Counted from the stretch's first letter, positions 25,176 through 34,272 are shown. The stretch: DNA of 64,000 bases from CAMFLJ01 sp965279255 (GCA_965279255.1 OZ257146.1:3100001-3164000); one strand, 5' to 3'. Translations and numbers: made by a program. Notes: a model not told the origin generated them from the sequence alone.

Positions 25176-25181
25176 ACCTTA
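25176..25181 (-). promoter_or_regulatory. -10-like element of crgA (leaderless)
   Basis: TAAGGT on the minus strand ends 8 nt before ATG 25167, and there is no Shine-Dalgarno sequence. Confidence 0.4.
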
Positions 25182-25288
25182 GTGGCCGCCGACGACGCCC
25201 CGCCGGGCGCGGCCGGCGCCGGGGTGGGCCGACCCGGTTGGTGGGGCACGACGGCGAAACCCCGGGCGGGGGCCCTCGGCCCAGGCGG

Positions 25289-25294
25289 TAGGGT
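25289..25294 (+). promoter_or_regulatory. -10-like element of trpG (leaderless)
   Basis: TAGGGT ends 9 nt before ATG 25304, with no Shine-Dalgarno sequence between. Confidence 0.4.
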
Positions 25295-25303
25295 CGGCCC
25301 CCG

Positions 25304-25885
25304 ATGGCCGCCCGGATCCTCGTCCTCGACAACTACGACTCGTTCGTGTTCAACCTCGTCCAGTACCTGGGCGAGCTCGGCGCCGAGCCGTTGGTCCATC
25401 GCAGCGACGCGCTCTCCATCGACGAGATCGAGCAGCTCGAGCCCGACGGCGTGCTCATCAGCCCCGGCCCCGGCCGCCCCGAGGACGCCGGCCTCTCGAA
25501 CGAGGTCATCACCCGCTTCGGCGGCCGCATCCCGGTGTTCGGCGTGTGCCTCGGCCACCAGTGCATCGGCCAGGTCTACGGCGGCGACGTCGTGCGGGCG
25601 CCGCAGATCATGCACGGCAAGACCTCGCTGATCCACCACCGCGACGTCGGCGTGTTCCAGGGCCTGCCCGACCCGTTCGAGGCCACCCGCTACCACTCGC
25701 TGGTGGTCGAGCGGTCATCGGTGCCCGACGTGCTGGAGATCACCGCCGAGACCGACGACGGCCTGGTCATGGGCCTGCGCCATCGCGAGCTCGACGTCGA
25801 GGGCGTGCAGTTCCACCCCGAGTCGATCCTCACCGCCGGCGGCCACCAGCTCGTCGGCAACTTCCTCGACCGCTGCGGCCACTGA
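25304..25885 (+). CDS. trpG: anthranilate/aminodeoxychorismate synthase component II (glutamine amidotransferase)
   Basis: A 193-residue class I glutamine amidotransferase that supplies ammonia to a chorismate-using partner. LDNYDSFVFNLVQYL (8-22), oxyanion SPGPGRPEDAG, nucleophile Cys82 (GVCLGHQ), and His171/Glu173 (FHPES) are all present. The same gene may serve tryptophan and folate synthesis; the partner is not in the window, so trpG versus pabA is not decided. In Mycobacterium the gene sits between crgA and pknB, as here, though on this genome it converges on pknB. Confidence 0.94.
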   Translation: MAARILVLDNYDSFVFNLVQYLGELGAEPLVHRSDALSIDEIEQLEPDGVLISPGPGRPEDAGLSNEVITRFGGRIPVFGVCLGHQCIGQVYGGDVVRAPQIMHGKTSLIHHRDVGVFQGLPDPFEATRYHSLVVERSSVPDVLEITAETDDGLVMGLRHRELDVEGVQFHPESILTAGGHQLVGNFLDRCGH

Positions 25886-25889
25886 CCCC

Positions 25890-25907
25890 AGCCACCGAAA
25901 GGTGGCT
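25890..25907. terminator. hairpin between trpG and pknB
   Basis: AGCCACC-GAAA-GGTGGCT, a perfect 7-bp stem with a GNRA-type loop, 5 nt after the trpG stop in a convergent gap. No T-run, as is common at high GC. Confidence 0.6.
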
Positions 25908-25957
25908 CACCACGTTGCGGATTCCGCTACGGACGGAGCCAGCTCGGGGGTGTGACG

Positions 25958-27715
25958 TCAGGGCGCCGGGGTGGTGGTGGTGGCCTTGGTGGTCGTGGTG
26001 GTGGGCGCCGTCGTGGTGGTGGTCGTCGCCGGCGGGCCGCTGGAGACGATGACCTGGACGGTGGCGCCCTTGGCCACGATGGTGCCGGCGGCCGGGTTGG
26101 TGTTGATGACCGTGCCGGCGGCCACCGTCGTGGAGCTCTGCTGGGTGCTGGTGACCTTGAACCCGGCCGCCCCGAGGGTCGCCGAGGCGCTGGCCAGGTC
26201 GCCACCGGCGACGCTCGGCACCGGCACCTGGGCGACGCCGCTCGAGACGACGATGGTGATGGTGGCGCCCTTGTCGGCCTGGGCGAGGGCGGCGGGGTCC
26301 TGGGAGATGACCTCGCCGGCCTTGATGGTGTCGTCGGCCTGGGGCACGACCTGGATCTTGAAGCCGGCCGTGGTGAGCAGCGACGTGGCCTGGGCCTGCG
26401 TCTTGCCCACCACGTTCGGGACCGGGACCTTGCCGACGCCGGCGCTGACCACGAGGGTGACCACCGAGCCCTCGTCGGCCTTGACGCCGCCCTTCGGGGT
26501 CTGGTCGACGACCTGGCCCTCGGGCGCGCTGTCGTTCTGCTGGGTGGTGGTCTGGACCTTGAACCCGGCGGCCTGGAGGGTGTTGGTGGCGTCGGCGACC
26601 TGGGCGTTGACGACGCTCGGCACCTCGACCTGCTTGGTGGACGAGCCGAGGTTGCGGCCGACGAAGAAGAGGATGGCGGCCACGAGCAGCAGCAGCACCA
26701 CGAGCAGGCCGACGTAGAGGCCGGTGCGCTTCTTGGGGGGCTCCTCGGCGGTGTACGCCGGGACGCCGGTGGCCGGCGCGGCGGCGGCCGGGACGGCGAC
26801 GGTGGCATCGGCCAGGGCGGCACCGGCCACGGCACCCGCCGCGGCCGCGCCGAGGGCGGAGACGGGCTGGCCCTCGAGGAAGCGGCGCAGGTCGGCGCGC
26901 AGGTCCTCGGCCGAGGGGTAGCGCTGGGCCGGGTCCTTCTCGAGCAGCTTCATGTCGATGGCCTCGAGCGAGGCCGGCACGGCCGGGTTCACCGCGCTGG
27001 GCGGGGACGGCTGCTCCTGCACGTGCTTGTAGGCGATGGCCACCGGGCTGTCGCCGGAGAACGGCGGCCGGGCGGTGAGCATCTCGTAGAGCACGCAGCC
27101 CAGGGAGTAGAGGTCGGAGCGCGGGTCGACCGGGAGGCCCTGGGCCTGCTCGGGCGAGAAGTAGGTGGCCGTGCCCATGACGGCGCCGGCCTGGGTGAGG
27201 TTCTGGGTGGCGTCGCTGTTGGACGATGCCTGGGCGATGCCGAAGTCGGCGACCTTCACCTGGCCGGTGGCGGTGATGAGGATGTTGCCGGGCTTGACGT
27301 CGCGGTGGACCACGCCGTTGCGGTGGGCGAAGGCCAGGGCGGCGGCGACGTCGGCAGTGACCTCGGCGGCCCGGTTCGGATGCAGCGGGCCCTCGGTGCG
27401 GATGATCTCCGAGAGGGGCCGGCCCTCCACGTACTCCATCACGATGTAGTAGGTGCCGTGCTGCTGGCCCCAGTCGTAGATGGCGACGATGTTGGGGTGG
27501 TTGAGGTTGGCCGCCGCGGTGGCCTCCCGCCGGAACCGCTCGACGAACGCCTCGTCACGGGCGTGCTCGGGGAACATGACCTTCACCGCGACCGGTCGGT
27601 CGAGCAGGAGATCACGAGCGAGGTAGACGTTGGCCATCCCGCCCTGGGCGAGCTTGCGATGCAGCTCGTAGCGGTCGTTGAAGACGGTGGGGCCCGCCGG
27701 CGGGGTGTCGGTCAT
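25958..27715 (-). CDS. pknB: Stk1/PknB family PASTA serine/threonine kinase
   Basis: A 585-residue receptor kinase. Kinase domain about 14-275: glycine loop KLAQGGMANVY, Lys45, catalytic HRDVKPGN (Asp139), DFG (157-159), TYFSPEQA. A juxtamembrane Ala-rich linker is followed by a transmembrane helix (331-353), three extracellular PASTA repeats (about 362-562) and a Thr-rich tail. PASTA domains bind peptidoglycan fragments, so it couples wall status to growth and division. Mycobacterial PknB has four PASTA repeats. It is the last gene of the fhaA-fhaB-pstP-rodA-pbpA operon. Confidence 0.96.
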   Translation of the reverse strand: MTDTPPAGPTVFNDRYELHRKLAQGGMANVYLARDLLLDRPVAVKVMFPEHARDEAFVERFRREATAAANLNHPNIVAIYDWGQQHGTYYIVMEYVEGRPLSEIIRTEGPLHPNRAAEVTADVAAALAFAHRNGVVHRDVKPGNILITATGQVKVADFGIAQASSNSDATQNLTQAGAVMGTATYFSPEQAQGLPVDPRSDLYSLGCVLYEMLTARPPFSGDSPVAIAYKHVQEQPSPPSAVNPAVPASLEAIDMKLLEKDPAQRYPSAEDLRADLRRFLEGQPVSALGAAAAGAVAGAALADATVAVPAAAAPATGVPAYTAEEPPKKRTGLYVGLLVVLLLLVAAILFFVGRNLGSSTKQVEVPSVVNAQVADATNTLQAAGFKVQTTTQQNDSAPEGQVVDQTPKGGVKADEGSVVTLVVSAGVGKVPVPNVVGKTQAQATSLLTTAGFKIQVVPQADDTIKAGEVISQDPAALAQADKGATITIVVSSGVAQVPVPSVAGGDLASASATLGAAGFKVTSTQQSSTTVAAGTVINTNPAAGTIVAKGATVQVIVSSGPPATTTTTTAPTTTTTKATTTTPAP

Positions 27716-27719
27716 ACGC

Positions 27720-27737
27720 CGCTCACACTAGTGAGCG
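27720..27737. promoter_or_regulatory. hairpin at the pknB translation start
   Basis: CGCTCAC-ACTA-GTGAGCG, a perfect 7-bp stem ending 4 nt upstream of the pknB ATG (27715) in the 59-bp pbpA-pknB gap. It covers the place where a ribosome binding site should be; none is otherwise visible. It may lower pknB translation or act as an intercistronic processing or termination point. Confidence 0.45.
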
Positions 27738-27774
27738 GGGCCTCTTCGTCCCCGGCATGTCACCGCAGCCGGGA

Positions 27775-29256
27775 TCACCCGCCGTACTGGACCTGCAGGA
27801 CCTTCTCCATGACCGCCTTGGCGATCGGGGCGGCGACCCGGCCGCCGGTGGCCTCGCTGCCACCGGACTGGTTGAGCACCACGACGGCGACGGCGACGCT
27901 GGCGGGCTGACCGGGAGGCCCGGCGAACCCGATGATCCAGGTGTGGCTGCGGGGCGGGTCGGTGCCGAGCTGGGCGGTGCCGGTCTTGCCGCCGACCTCG
28001 TAGCCGTCGATGCGCAGGCCGGTGGCGGTGCCCCGCTGGGCGACGCCGATCATGTCCTGGCGCATGATCTCGGCCATCTCGGCCGACATGGGGGAGAGCC
28101 ACTTCTCACCGTCGTAGTGCTTGATCAGCTCGCCCTGGGAGTCGCGGACGTCGGTGACCACGTGGGGCTTCATGATCGTGCCGCCGTTGGCCACGCCGGC
28201 GGCGACGAGCGCCATCTGCAGCGGGGTGGCCTGCACGTCGTTCTGGCCGATGGAGGCCTGGGCCAGCTTCGGCGGGTTGTTGCCCACGTCGGTGGGGAAC
28301 ACCGACTTGGCGGGGTCGGGGAGGTCGATCGGGGCGGCGGCGTTGAACCCCCACGAGCCGGCGCCGGACACCATGTCGGCCGCACCGATGGTCTCGGTGC
28401 CCATCTGGGCGAAGGCCGAGTTGCACGAGACCCGCAGGATCTCGGGCAGCGGGCCGCCACAGAGCTCGCCACCGAAGTTGCTGATGGCCTTGTCGGTCTG
28501 GGCCGGCAGGTAGCTCGTGGCCCGCGGGTAGGTGGGCTCCTCGTTGGTGACCTTGCCGGTCTGGAGCCCGACGCTGCCGGTGACGACCTTGAAGGTGGAG
28601 CCCGGGAAGTAGCGGTCCTGGTACTGGTGGGCCCGCAGCGGGTTGGCCGGGTTCAGGTTGTACAGCGACCAGGCGGTCTCGGCGTCGGTCTGGTCGGTGG
28701 TGCTGATGGCGTTGGGGTCGTAGCTCGGGAAGCTCCAGAACCCGAGCAGCTCACCGGTGCGGGGGTCGACGGCCACAACCGAGCCCTCACGGTCGCCGAG
28801 CTGGTCGCGGGCGACCTCCTGGACGTCCTTGCGCAGCGACACCGTGAGGTTGCCGACGTTCTCGCGGGCGACGAGGAGGTCGCCGAAGCCCCTGACCTGC
28901 TGCTCGAAGGTGGTGCCCGAGAGCAGCTCGTTGTACTGCTTCTCGAGGCCGGTGGAGCCGTAGCGGAACGAGAAGAACCCGGTCGACTGGGCGAAGAGCT
29001 CGCCCTCCGGATAGGTGCGGACCCGGTCGAACTCCGAGCTCGTGTCGGGGTTGGTGACGCTCTGGGCCAGCACGGCCCCGTCGGCGGTGGAGATCGAGCC
29101 CCGGGGCCGGTTGAAGTCGCGCCGCACCTGGGCGCTGTTGAGCGGGTTGGCGTCGAGGTCGTCCTTCTGCACGACCTGGATCCAGTTGAGCTTCACGAAC
29201 AGCGCCAGGTAGAGCACGACGATGCCGATGCCGAGGCGCCGGATGCTGCGGTTCAC
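27775..29256 (-). CDS. pbpA: penicillin-binding protein 2 family (PbpA)
   Basis: A 493-residue class B transpeptidase. One N-terminal membrane anchor (about 7-26) is followed by a dimerisation domain. The transpeptidase domain has PGSTFK (Ser220), SCN (277-279) and GGKTGTA (about 415). It cross-links peptidoglycan with its SEDS partner RodA, whose gene overlaps it by 4 nt (GTGA at 29253-29256). The frame is open far upstream, but only GTG 29256 gives the family N-terminus. Confidence 0.95.
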   Translation of the reverse strand: MNRSIRRLGIGIVVLYLALFVKLNWIQVVQKDDLDANPLNSAQVRRDFNRPRGSISTADGAVLAQSVTNPDTSSEFDRVRTYPEGELFAQSTGFFSFRYGSTGLEKQYNELLSGTTFEQQVRGFGDLLVARENVGNLTVSLRKDVQEVARDQLGDREGSVVAVDPRTGELLGFWSFPSYDPNAISTTDQTDAETAWSLYNLNPANPLRAHQYQDRYFPGSTFKVVTGSVGLQTGKVTNEEPTYPRATSYLPAQTDKAISNFGGELCGGPLPEILRVSCNSAFAQMGTETIGAADMVSGAGSWGFNAAAPIDLPDPAKSVFPTDVGNNPPKLAQASIGQNDVQATPLQMALVAAGVANGGTIMKPHVVTDVRDSQGELIKHYDGEKWLSPMSAEMAEIMRQDMIGVAQRGTATGLRIDGYEVGGKTGTAQLGTDPPRSHTWIIGFAGPPGQPASVAVAVVVLNQSGGSEATGGRVAAPIAKAVMEKVLQVQYGG

Positions 29257-30554
29257 GCCGCCACCATCGCCGCAGGACGACCCGTGCGGGCCCGCTCGTT
29301 CTGGTCGCTCACCCGCAGCAGCAGGGCGAGCAGGACGTAGTTGATGACGAGCGACGAGCCGCCGTAGGACACGAACGGCAGCGTGACACCGGTGAGGGGC
29401 AGGAGTCTGGTCACCCCGGCGATGATGATGAACGCCTGCAGGCCGAGCAGCAGGGTGAGGCCGGTGGCCAGCAGCTTGTCGAAGGCGTGATCGGCCCGCG
29501 AGGCGATGCGCAGGCCCGAGCCCACCATCAGCAGGAAAGCCATGATCACCAGCGCCCCGCCGAGCAGGCCGAGCTCCTCGGCGATCACGGCGAAGATGAA
29601 GTCGTTCTCGCTGGCGGGGATGCGCACGTCGCCGCCGAGGCCGAGGCCGGTGCCGGTGGTGCCGCCGAAGGCCATGGCGAAGAGGCCCTGGATGAGCTGG
29701 TAGCCGGTGCCGCTCGGGTCCTTCCAGGGATCGAGCCAGATCGAGACGCGCTCCTGCACGTGGCCGAACGACTTCCACGCGAACCACGCGCCGGCCGCGA
29801 ACAGGCCACCGCCGATCACGAGGAACGACGTGCGCCCGGTGGCGACCCAGATCATCACCACGAACAGGGCGAAGAACAGCAGCGAGGAGCCGAGGTCCTT
29901 CTGGTACACCATCACGATCAACGTGACGGCCCAGGCGATGATGACCGGCCCGAGGTACTTGGGGTCGGGGAGGCGCAGCGGCCCGACCTTCCAGACGCTG
30001 GTGGCGATGAGCTCGCGCTGGTCGGCCAGGTAGGCGGCGAAGAAGATGGCCAGCACGACCTTGGCGATCTCACCGGGCTGGAAGCTGGCGCCGCCGACGC
30101 CGACCCAGATGCGGCTGCCGTTGATGGTCTTGCCGATGCCCGGCAGCAGCGGCAGCAGCAGCAGGCCGATGCCGACGAGGGCGAAGGTGTACCGGTAGCG
30201 CTCGAGCTGGCGCGGCCGCTTCACGAAGTAGAGGGTGGCCACGAAGGCCACGATGCCGACGGCGGTCCAGCTGGCCTGGGCGGCGGCGAGCTTCTCGTTC
30301 AGCCCGGCGATGACCACGTAGCCGAGGCCGTTCAGCAGCGCGGCCATCGGGAGCAGGATCGGGTCGGACTCGGGGGCGAGGCGCCGCACCGCGACGTGGG
30401 CCCCGAGCAGGAGGCCCAGCACGATCACGAGGAACGGGATGATGTTGGCGGGGATGCGGGCCTCGGAGCCGAGGCTGGCGAGCACGTAGGCGCCGGCGGT
30501 GATGATCACCACCATCAGCATCAGGCCGAGCTCGGTGTTGCGGCGATGACCCAC
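29253..30554 (-). CDS. rodA: FtsW/RodA/SpoVE family cell cycle protein
   Basis: A 433-residue SEDS polymerase with about ten transmembrane helices. Conserved segments INGSRIWV, FQPGEIAKV, YQKDLGSSLLFF, GTGLGLGG and PFVSYGGSSLVINYV are present. It polymerises lipid II into glycan with the class B PBP encoded next. It is part of the operon with pstP upstream (9-nt gap) and pbpA downstream (4-nt overlap). Confidence 0.95.
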   Translation of the reverse strand: MGHRRNTELGLMLMVVIITAGAYVLASLGSEARIPANIIPFLVIVLGLLLGAHVAVRRLAPESDPILLPMAALLNGLGYVVIAGLNEKLAAAQASWTAVGIVAFVATLYFVKRPRQLERYRYTFALVGIGLLLLPLLPGIGKTINGSRIWVGVGGASFQPGEIAKVVLAIFFAAYLADQRELIATSVWKVGPLRLPDPKYLGPVIIAWAVTLIVMVYQKDLGSSLLFFALFVVMIWVATGRTSFLVIGGGLFAAGAWFAWKSFGHVQERVSIWLDPWKDPSGTGYQLIQGLFAMAFGGTTGTGLGLGGDVRIPASENDFIFAVIAEELGLLGGALVIMAFLLMVGSGLRIASRADHAFDKLLATGLTLLLGLQAFIIIAGVTRLLPLTGVTLPFVSYGGSSLVINYVLLALLLRVSDQNERARTGRPAAMVAA

Positions 30555-30563
30555 GTCGTTCCC

Positions 30564-31859
30564 CTACCCCGGGGCCACGGTGACCGGTGCGGCCGCGGGC
30601 GGCACGACGGTCGTGGTGGTCGAGGTGGTGGTGGTGGTCGTGGCCGCGTCGATCTGCTCCTGCAGGTTGGCCACGTAGCGCCGGGCGTCGTCGAGGCTGG
30701 ACTCCTCGACGCCGGACCGCACCTCGTCGATCCGGGCCGCCGGGACCTCGCTGAGCGGGATGGCGGTGGACTCGGCCAGCTCCGGCTGGATCCACGCCAC
30801 GCCACCGGGTCGGCCCCGGAAGATGACGACCTGGTCGTCCTGCACACCGACGTAGTACGTGTTGCGACCCATGTAGACGATCACCCCGATGGTGATGCCC
30901 ACGATGGCGAGGAAGGCCACGACGAACAGGCCGACCCGCCAGGTGAGCACCCGGCGACGGGGCCGGCCCTCGGCGGCACGGGCCGCCCGGGCGTCGCGAC
31001 GACGCTCCCGACGCCCGACCTCGGCGTCGGCCTCGGAGGCGTCGGCGCCCTCGGCGGCGGTTCCGAACAGCGCGGCGTCGCCACCGGTGGTGTGGGCGGT
31101 GATGCGGTCGGAGGAGCTGGTGGTGGCGGGGTCGCGGCCGGAGTCGTCGACCACGTCGACCACCACGCAGGTGATGTTGTCGCGGCCGCCGGCCTCGTTG
31201 GCCAGGCGCACCAGCTCCTTGGCCGCCTCGACGGGGTCGGCCAGGCGGCGCAGGGTGGCGGCCAGGCGGTTGTCGTCGACCTCGTTGAACAGGCCGTCGC
31301 TGCAGATCAGGTAGCGGTCGCCGATCACCGGGAGGATCTCCCAGGAGTCGACCATCACGTTGGCGTCGATGCCGAGGGCCCGGGTGAGGATGTTGCGCTG
31401 CGGGTGCACAGCGGCCTCGGCCCGGCTGAGGCGGCCCTGGCGCTCGAGGGTGGCCACCAGGCTGTGGTCCTCGGTGACCTGGGTGAGCTCGCCGTCGGAC
31501 ATGAGGTAGAGGCGGGAGTCGCCGACGTTCACCACGGCGATGGCGTCGCGGCCCTCGGCGTCGACCAGGGCCATGGCGCACAGCGTGGTGCCCATGCCGG
31601 TGAGCTCGGGGTCGTCGGCCGACCGGTCGACCAGCGCCCGGTTGGCCTGCTGCACGGCCGTGACGAGCACGTCGGTGCCGGCGGCGCCGAACTCGTCCTG
31701 GAGGGTCTCGATGGCGAGGTGGCTGGCGACCTCACCCGCCTTGTGGCCGCCCATGCCGTCGGCCACGGCGAACAGGCCGTCGACCGCCAGCACTGAGTCC
31801 TCGTTGGCCTGGCGGACCCGGCCGGTGTCGGTGGCCGAGCCCCAGGCGAAGCGGGTCAC
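30564..31859 (-). CDS. pstP: PP2C-family Ser/Thr phosphatase PstP
   Basis: A 431-residue protein. The PP2C domain (about 1-235) has TDTGRVRQANEDS, FAVADGMGGHKAGE, GDSRLYL and GRDNITCVVVDV metal motifs. A cytoplasmic linker with RRERRRDARAARAAE precedes a transmembrane helix (about 310-335). The outer domain ends in a Thr-rich stretch followed by Pro/Val. It reverses phosphorylation by PknB. GTG 31859 overlaps the fhaB stop by 4 nt. Confidence 0.94.
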   Translation of the reverse strand: MTRFAWGSATDTGRVRQANEDSVLAVDGLFAVADGMGGHKAGEVASHLAIETLQDEFGAAGTDVLVTAVQQANRALVDRSADDPELTGMGTTLCAMALVDAEGRDAIAVVNVGDSRLYLMSDGELTQVTEDHSLVATLERQGRLSRAEAAVHPQRNILTRALGIDANVMVDSWEILPVIGDRYLICSDGLFNEVDDNRLAATLRRLADPVEAAKELVRLANEAGGRDNITCVVVDVVDDSGRDPATTSSSDRITAHTTGGDAALFGTAAEGADASEADAEVGRRERRRDARAARAAEGRPRRRVLTWRVGLFVVAFLAIVGITIGVIVYMGRNTYYVGVQDDQVVIFRGRPGGVAWIQPELAESTAIPLSEVPAARIDEVRSGVEESSLDDARRYVANLQEQIDAATTTTTTSTTTTVVPPAAAPVTVAPG

Positions 31860-32341
31860 CGCAGCTCCATCACGGTGTTGCCGATCTGGAGCCGGTCACC
31901 GCGCTGGAGCACCATCGGGCCCGACACCTTCTGGCGGTTCAGCCACGTGCCGTTGGTGGAGCCGAGGTCCTCGACCAGCCACTGGCCGTCGCGTGCGAAG
32001 ACGCGGGCGTGGATCTGCGAGGCGTAGGTGTCGTCGAGGGTGATCTGGCACCCGGCGGCCCGGCCGATGGAGGCCTCGTTGTCGAGGGGGTAGGACCGGC
32101 CGGCCAGGTCGGCGGGCTCGATCATCACCAGCTGAGGACGGGACTTGGCCGCCTTGGCCTGGGCCTTGCGCTCCTTGCGCCCGGGGCCGGCCGCCGCCGC
32201 GGGGCCGGCGGCCACCGGGGCTCCGGCGGCGGGGCTGGGGGTGCGCAGCTCGGCCCACACCGCCCGCACCACCCGGAAGAAGAAGAGGTACAGCAGGGCC
32301 AGCAGGCACAGCTTGAGGACGAACAGCAGCTGGTCGGACAC
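31856..32341 (-). CDS. fhaB: FHA domain-containing protein FhaB
   Basis: A 161-residue protein: one N-terminal transmembrane helix (about 5-24), a short Ala/Lys linker, and a C-terminal FHA domain (about 85-158) with IGRAAGCQI, SQIHARVF and LGSTNGTWLNRQKV. It binds phosphothreonine on PknB-pathway proteins at the membrane. The order and size match mycobacterial FhaB (FipA). GTG start; 6-nt gap after fhaA. Confidence 0.93.
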   Translation of the reverse strand: MSDQLLFVLKLCLLALLYLFFFRVVRAVWAELRTPSPAAGAPVAAGPAAAAGPGRKERKAQAKAAKSRPQLVMIEPADLAGRSYPLDNEASIGRAAGCQITLDDTYASQIHARVFARDGQWLVEDLGSTNGTWLNRQKVSGPMVLQRGDRLQIGNTVMELR

Positions 32342-32347
32342 GGCGTC

Positions 32348-33007
32348 CTAGGAGGCCTGGAACGTGAGGCGGATGTTCCCGAAGCCGAGCTCGTCGCCGT
32401 CGCGCAGCTCCCGCTCGGTGACCCGCACGCCGTTGACCCGGCTGCCGTTGGTGGAGCCGAGGTCGACGAGCACGAAGCCGTCGCCACGCGGCTGGATCTC
32501 GGCGTGGTGACGGCTCACGTTGGCGTCGACCAGGGTGATGTCGCACTCGGGCAGGCGCCCGATGGTGACGGTGTTCTCCCGCAGGACGTAGCGGTCGCCG
32601 GTGGGGAGGATGAGCGAGCCTGCGCCACTGCCACCGGGGCCCTCGCGGAAGCGGGCCTCGATGGAGAAGGTGCCAGTGCGCTGGCTGGGCTCGATGACCA
32701 GCTCGGTCTCGACCGGGCCGAGGAAGGCGTAGCCCTCGTCGCGGGCGTGCTCGCGGGCGGCGTCGCACAGCTCACGGGCGAGGGTGTCGGCGATGTCGAC
32801 GAAGGCATCGTGGTCGTCGGTGGAGATGGAGATGGTGAACGAGTTCGGGGCGACCGTACGGCCCCGCACGTCGACGGTGCGCTGGTCGTCCATCTCCCGG
32901 GTGAGGCGGCGGCCGATCTCGATGGGCCGCACGCCGCTCTTGAACACGCGCGAGAAGACACCCTCGACCGCGTGTTCCAGACGTCGTTCGAAGCCCTTGA
33001 GTCCCAC
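32348..33007 (-). CDS. fhaA: DUF3662 and FHA domain-containing protein FhaA
   Basis: A 219-residue protein. The N-terminal DUF3662-type domain (GLKGFERRLEHAVEGVFSRV; VRPIEIGRRLTREM; about 1-130) is followed by an FHA domain (about 140-217) with IGRLPECDI, SRHHAEI and LGSTNGSRVNGV. FhaA binds phosphorylated wall-synthesis proteins such as the MviN pseudokinase. Mycobacterial FhaA is about 527 residues; the long linker is absent here. GTG 33007 is chosen from the family N-terminus and a -10-like TAACGT 8 nt upstream. Confidence 0.93.
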   Translation of the reverse strand: MGLKGFERRLEHAVEGVFSRVFKSGVRPIEIGRRLTREMDDQRTVDVRGRTVAPNSFTISISTDDHDAFVDIADTLARELCDAAREHARDEGYAFLGPVETELVIEPSQRTGTFSIEARFREGPGGSGAGSLILPTGDRYVLRENTVTIGRLPECDITLVDANVSRHHAEIQPRGDGFVLVDLGSTNGSRVNGVRVTERELRDGDELGFGNIRLTFQAS

Positions 33008-33015
33008 GGCGGCCA

Positions 33016-33021
33016 ACGTTA
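33016..33021 (-). promoter_or_regulatory. -10-like element of the fhaA operon (leaderless)
   Basis: TAACGT on the minus strand ends 8 nt before GTG 33007, with no Shine-Dalgarno sequence. It would drive fhaA through pknB. Confidence 0.4.
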
Positions 33022-33128
33022 CCCAGCCCGTGGCTCCCCCAGAGGGCTCCCCCCTGCGGGCAACGGGCACACCCGGATCGCGATTCGTGGGGCCACCGGG
33101 CACGCTGTACGATCTCCGGGTTCCACAC

Positions 33129-33212
<84 letters not shown>

Positions 33213-33227
33213 CTCGAGACACGACCC

Positions 33228-33249
33228 ACGGCCCGCCCCGGCGGGCCGT
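33228..33249. terminator. hairpin after tRNA-Leu
   Basis: ACGGCCCGCC-CC-GGCGGGCCGT, complementary over 10 bp, 15 nt after the tRNA. Probable terminator without a T-run. Confidence 0.6.
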
Positions 33250-33317
33250 CGTCGCGTCCGGGCCCGGAGGAGCCCGCCGTCCCGGCGAGTGCCCCCACGA
33301 TCCACGGAGCGAGACCG

Positions 33318-34226
33318 GTGAAGTACCTGCTGCAGCACCCCGAGCCCATCGGCGCCGACAACGACCTGCTGGCCACCTGCGACCCCACGGCGGTCGCCCG
33401 GGCCCTCGAGGCGGCGGGATGGGACGGCCTCGCCTACACCGAGCACCCGGCCCCGGGCCGGCGCTGGCTGGCCGAAGGCGGTGGCCACCAGACCCTCGAC
33501 CCGTTCGTGGCCCTCGGCGCGGCCGCGGCCGTCACCGAGCGCATCACCCTGGTCACCTACCTGGCGGTGCTCCCCTACCGGAACCCGTTCCTGACGGCCA
33601 AGGCCGCCGCGACCCTCGACATCATCTCCCGCGGCCGCTTCGTGCTCGGGGTGGGCACCGGCTACCTGAAGGGCGAGTTCCACGCACTCGGCGTCGACTT
33701 CGACGAGCGCAACACCCTGTTCGACGAGGCCATCGAGGCCATGCGGCTGCACTGGTCCGGTGAGCCGTTCACCTACGACGGCACCCACTTCAGCGGCCGT
33801 GACCTGCTGGCCCTGCCCAAGCCGTCGGGGCCCATCCCGATCTGGCTCGGCGGCAACGCCAGGCTCACCCGCCGCCGGGTCGCGGCGACGGCACAGGGCT
33901 GGATGCCGATGACGGGCTCGGCCGAGATGGCGGCCACGACCCGCACGGCCCAGCTCGGCGGCCTCGACGACGTCGCCGTCGCCATCCGCGAGGTCAAGGA
34001 GGCCGCCGGCGAGCGGGGCGACGACCTCGACTTCATGGTGCTCTACACCGACGAGTCGATCGTCGACGCCGATCAGGACGTCGAGCGGCACCGCGACCAG
34101 CTCGGGCAGATCCGCGATGCCGGCGCCACCTGGGTGTCGTTCGCGTTCGACCTGCCCACCGTGGAGCGCACGCTGGAGTTCATCGACGGCTTCGCCGGCA
34201 GCCACCTCGGGCCGAACCGGGTCTGA
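33318..34226 (+). CDS. LLM class F420-dependent oxidoreductase
   Basis: A 302-residue luciferase-like TIM-barrel oxidoreductase with the usual actinobacterial F420 features: DGLAYTEHPAPG, LVTYLAVLPYRNPFLTAKAA, SRGRFVLGVGTGYLKGEF (split as SRGRFVLGVG and TGYLKGEF) and IPIWLGGNA. It reduces or oxidises a small molecule with F420 (or FMN). GTG 33318 has GGAG 8 nt upstream. The substrate is unknown. Confidence 0.9.
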   Translation: MKYLLQHPEPIGADNDLLATCDPTAVARALEAAGWDGLAYTEHPAPGRRWLAEGGGHQTLDPFVALGAAAAVTERITLVTYLAVLPYRNPFLTAKAAATLDIISRGRFVLGVGTGYLKGEFHALGVDFDERNTLFDEAIEAMRLHWSGEPFTYDGTHFSGRDLLALPKPSGPIPIWLGGNARLTRRRVAATAQGWMPMTGSAEMAATTRTAQLGGLDDVAVAIREVKEAAGERGDDLDFMVLYTDESIVDADQDVERHRDQLGQIRDAGATWVSFAFDLPTVERTLEFIDGFAGSHLGPNRV

Positions 34227-34272
34227 CCGGCGGCGGGCACCTCGAGTGCCCTGGCCGACCCGGGCGCCTCAC

